A stretch of 52,808 nucleotides of DNA from positions 1 through 52,808 of the forward strand of contig CAMLRG010000010.1 of NCBI GenBank assembly GCA_946482335.1. Direction: 5' to 3'. A program made the position numbers and the translations under genes. The notes under the pieces are model-generated. The model was not told where the DNA came from, searched no databases, and saw only the letters and a list, made by a program, of their open reading frames with translations. How positions within the stretch are numbered: position 1 is the stretch's first letter; every line of letters begins with the position of its first letter. This document shows, piece after piece, positions 52,587-52,808 of this stretch. Origin of the DNA: an uncultured Duganella sp. Its GTDB lineage: Bacteria > Pseudomonadota > Gammaproteobacteria > Burkholderiales > Burkholderiaceae.

Positions 52587-52808
52587 TTACTGGCAGGCTT
52601 CGCATTCCTCGAAACCTGGATCACCCGGACGCAGGTAGCAGGCGGCGCCATCCGGCTCAGCCGTTACGGCTGCCGGCGCATCCGGCACGTTCGCCGACAC
52701 GGCATTCAGGGCGCCGGTGCGGGTGGTGGATTTCTCCATGTGCGAGGCGGCAATGGTGCGCAGGTAGTAGGTGGTCTTCAGGCCGCGCAGCCAGGCCAGC
52801 TTGTAGGT
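52587..52808 (-). CDS. nrdA: Ribonucleoside-diphosphate reductase, alpha subunit, C-terminal end (5' part outside window)
   Basis: Only the last 73 codons are present. They read AWLRGLKTTYYLRTIAASHM as in class I NrdA and end with ECEACQ, the CxxC pair that passes electrons from thioredoxin or glutaredoxin to the active site. An Ala/Pro/Thr-rich flexible tail precedes it. It is followed by a repeat pair and nrdB on the same strand. The gene starts beyond the window edge. Confidence 0.93.
   Translation of the reverse strand, partial: TYKLAWLRGLKTTYYLRTIAASHMEKSTTRTGALNAVSANVPDAPAAVTAEPDGAACYLRPGDPGFEECEACQ

Noticed and set aside
1..52808. Search for tRNA, rRNA, phage, integrase, toxin-antitoxin and defence genes
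   Set aside because: None was recognised by eye; a covariance-model or profile search could still find small RNA genes.

Overview
The window reads as a chromosomal segment of a high-GC betaproteobacterium, most likely an Oxalobacteraceae member of the Massilia/Duganella/Janthinobacterium type. I infer this from strong GC bias at third codon positions, a Pil-Chp chemotaxis cluster next to rubredoxin-thiD-hemL, a pyrR-pyrB-pyrC' cluster, an Ala/Lys/Pro-rich histone H1-like gene, and a dispersed palindromic repeat (CCGGTAAACC followed by GGGTCTGACCC hairpins). No search was run, so the genus is a guess. The content is mainly core chromosome. I saw no insertion sequence, integrase, phage gene, CRISPR array, tRNA or rRNA.

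Layout. 1-5.75 kb (minus strand): sugar-nucleotide and polysaccharide genes, namely a partial phosphomannomutase/phosphoglucomutase, an H-NS-like protein, a WecA-type initiating sugar-phosphate transferase and an overlapping rfbBACD operon for dTDP-L-rhamnose. 5.8-6.65 kb (plus): apaH. 6.65-11.7 kb (minus): a tightly packed run yqgE-ruvX-pyrR-pyrB-pyrC'-plsC-TPR lipoprotein, in which the dihydroorotase homologue has lost its metal ligands. 11.8-13.2 kb (plus): a photolyase. 13.25-22.9 kb (minus): pilG-pilH-pilI-pilJ-chpA, the type IV pilus chemosensory system, with a 1980-residue ChpA. 23.1-25.4 kb: rubredoxin (minus), then a thiD-like gene and hemL (plus).

25.5-34.1 kb (minus): corA; then mpl-yqiA-ubiC-rnb and tonB-like-aroE-mtgA-small membrane protein, two sets of overlapping genes separated by one repeat. 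34.3-41.6 kb (plus): a nucleotidyltransferase-like protein coupled to a TlpA-like thioredoxin, aroQ, accB, accC, prmA, a DUF3426 zinc-ribbon protein and a PfkB kinase. 41.65-43.5 kb (minus): a DUF167 protein, yggT and the histone H1-like gene. 43.5-44.27 kb is a gene-poor stretch with an orphan intrinsic terminator. 44.27-48.05 kb (minus): a tctCBA tricarboxylate transporter operon with an extra periplasmic binding protein coupled to its end. 48.2-51.2 kb: a second binding protein, an MFS exporter and a divergent LysR regulator. 51.3-52.8 kb (minus): nrdB and the 3' end of nrdA.

The least expected features lie in the small structure. A palindromic repeat family recurs at six loci, sits between co-directional genes (nrdA/nrdB, rnb/tonB-like) and supplies the stop codon, and sometimes the last residues, of at least three genes. 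A separate perfect 39-bp inverted repeat lies between hemL and corA. Two metabolic proteins (PyrC' and the ThiD-like protein) look like pseudoenzymes, and chpA carries a nine-C tract in a linker-coding region. I did not find a clearly new multi-gene system.
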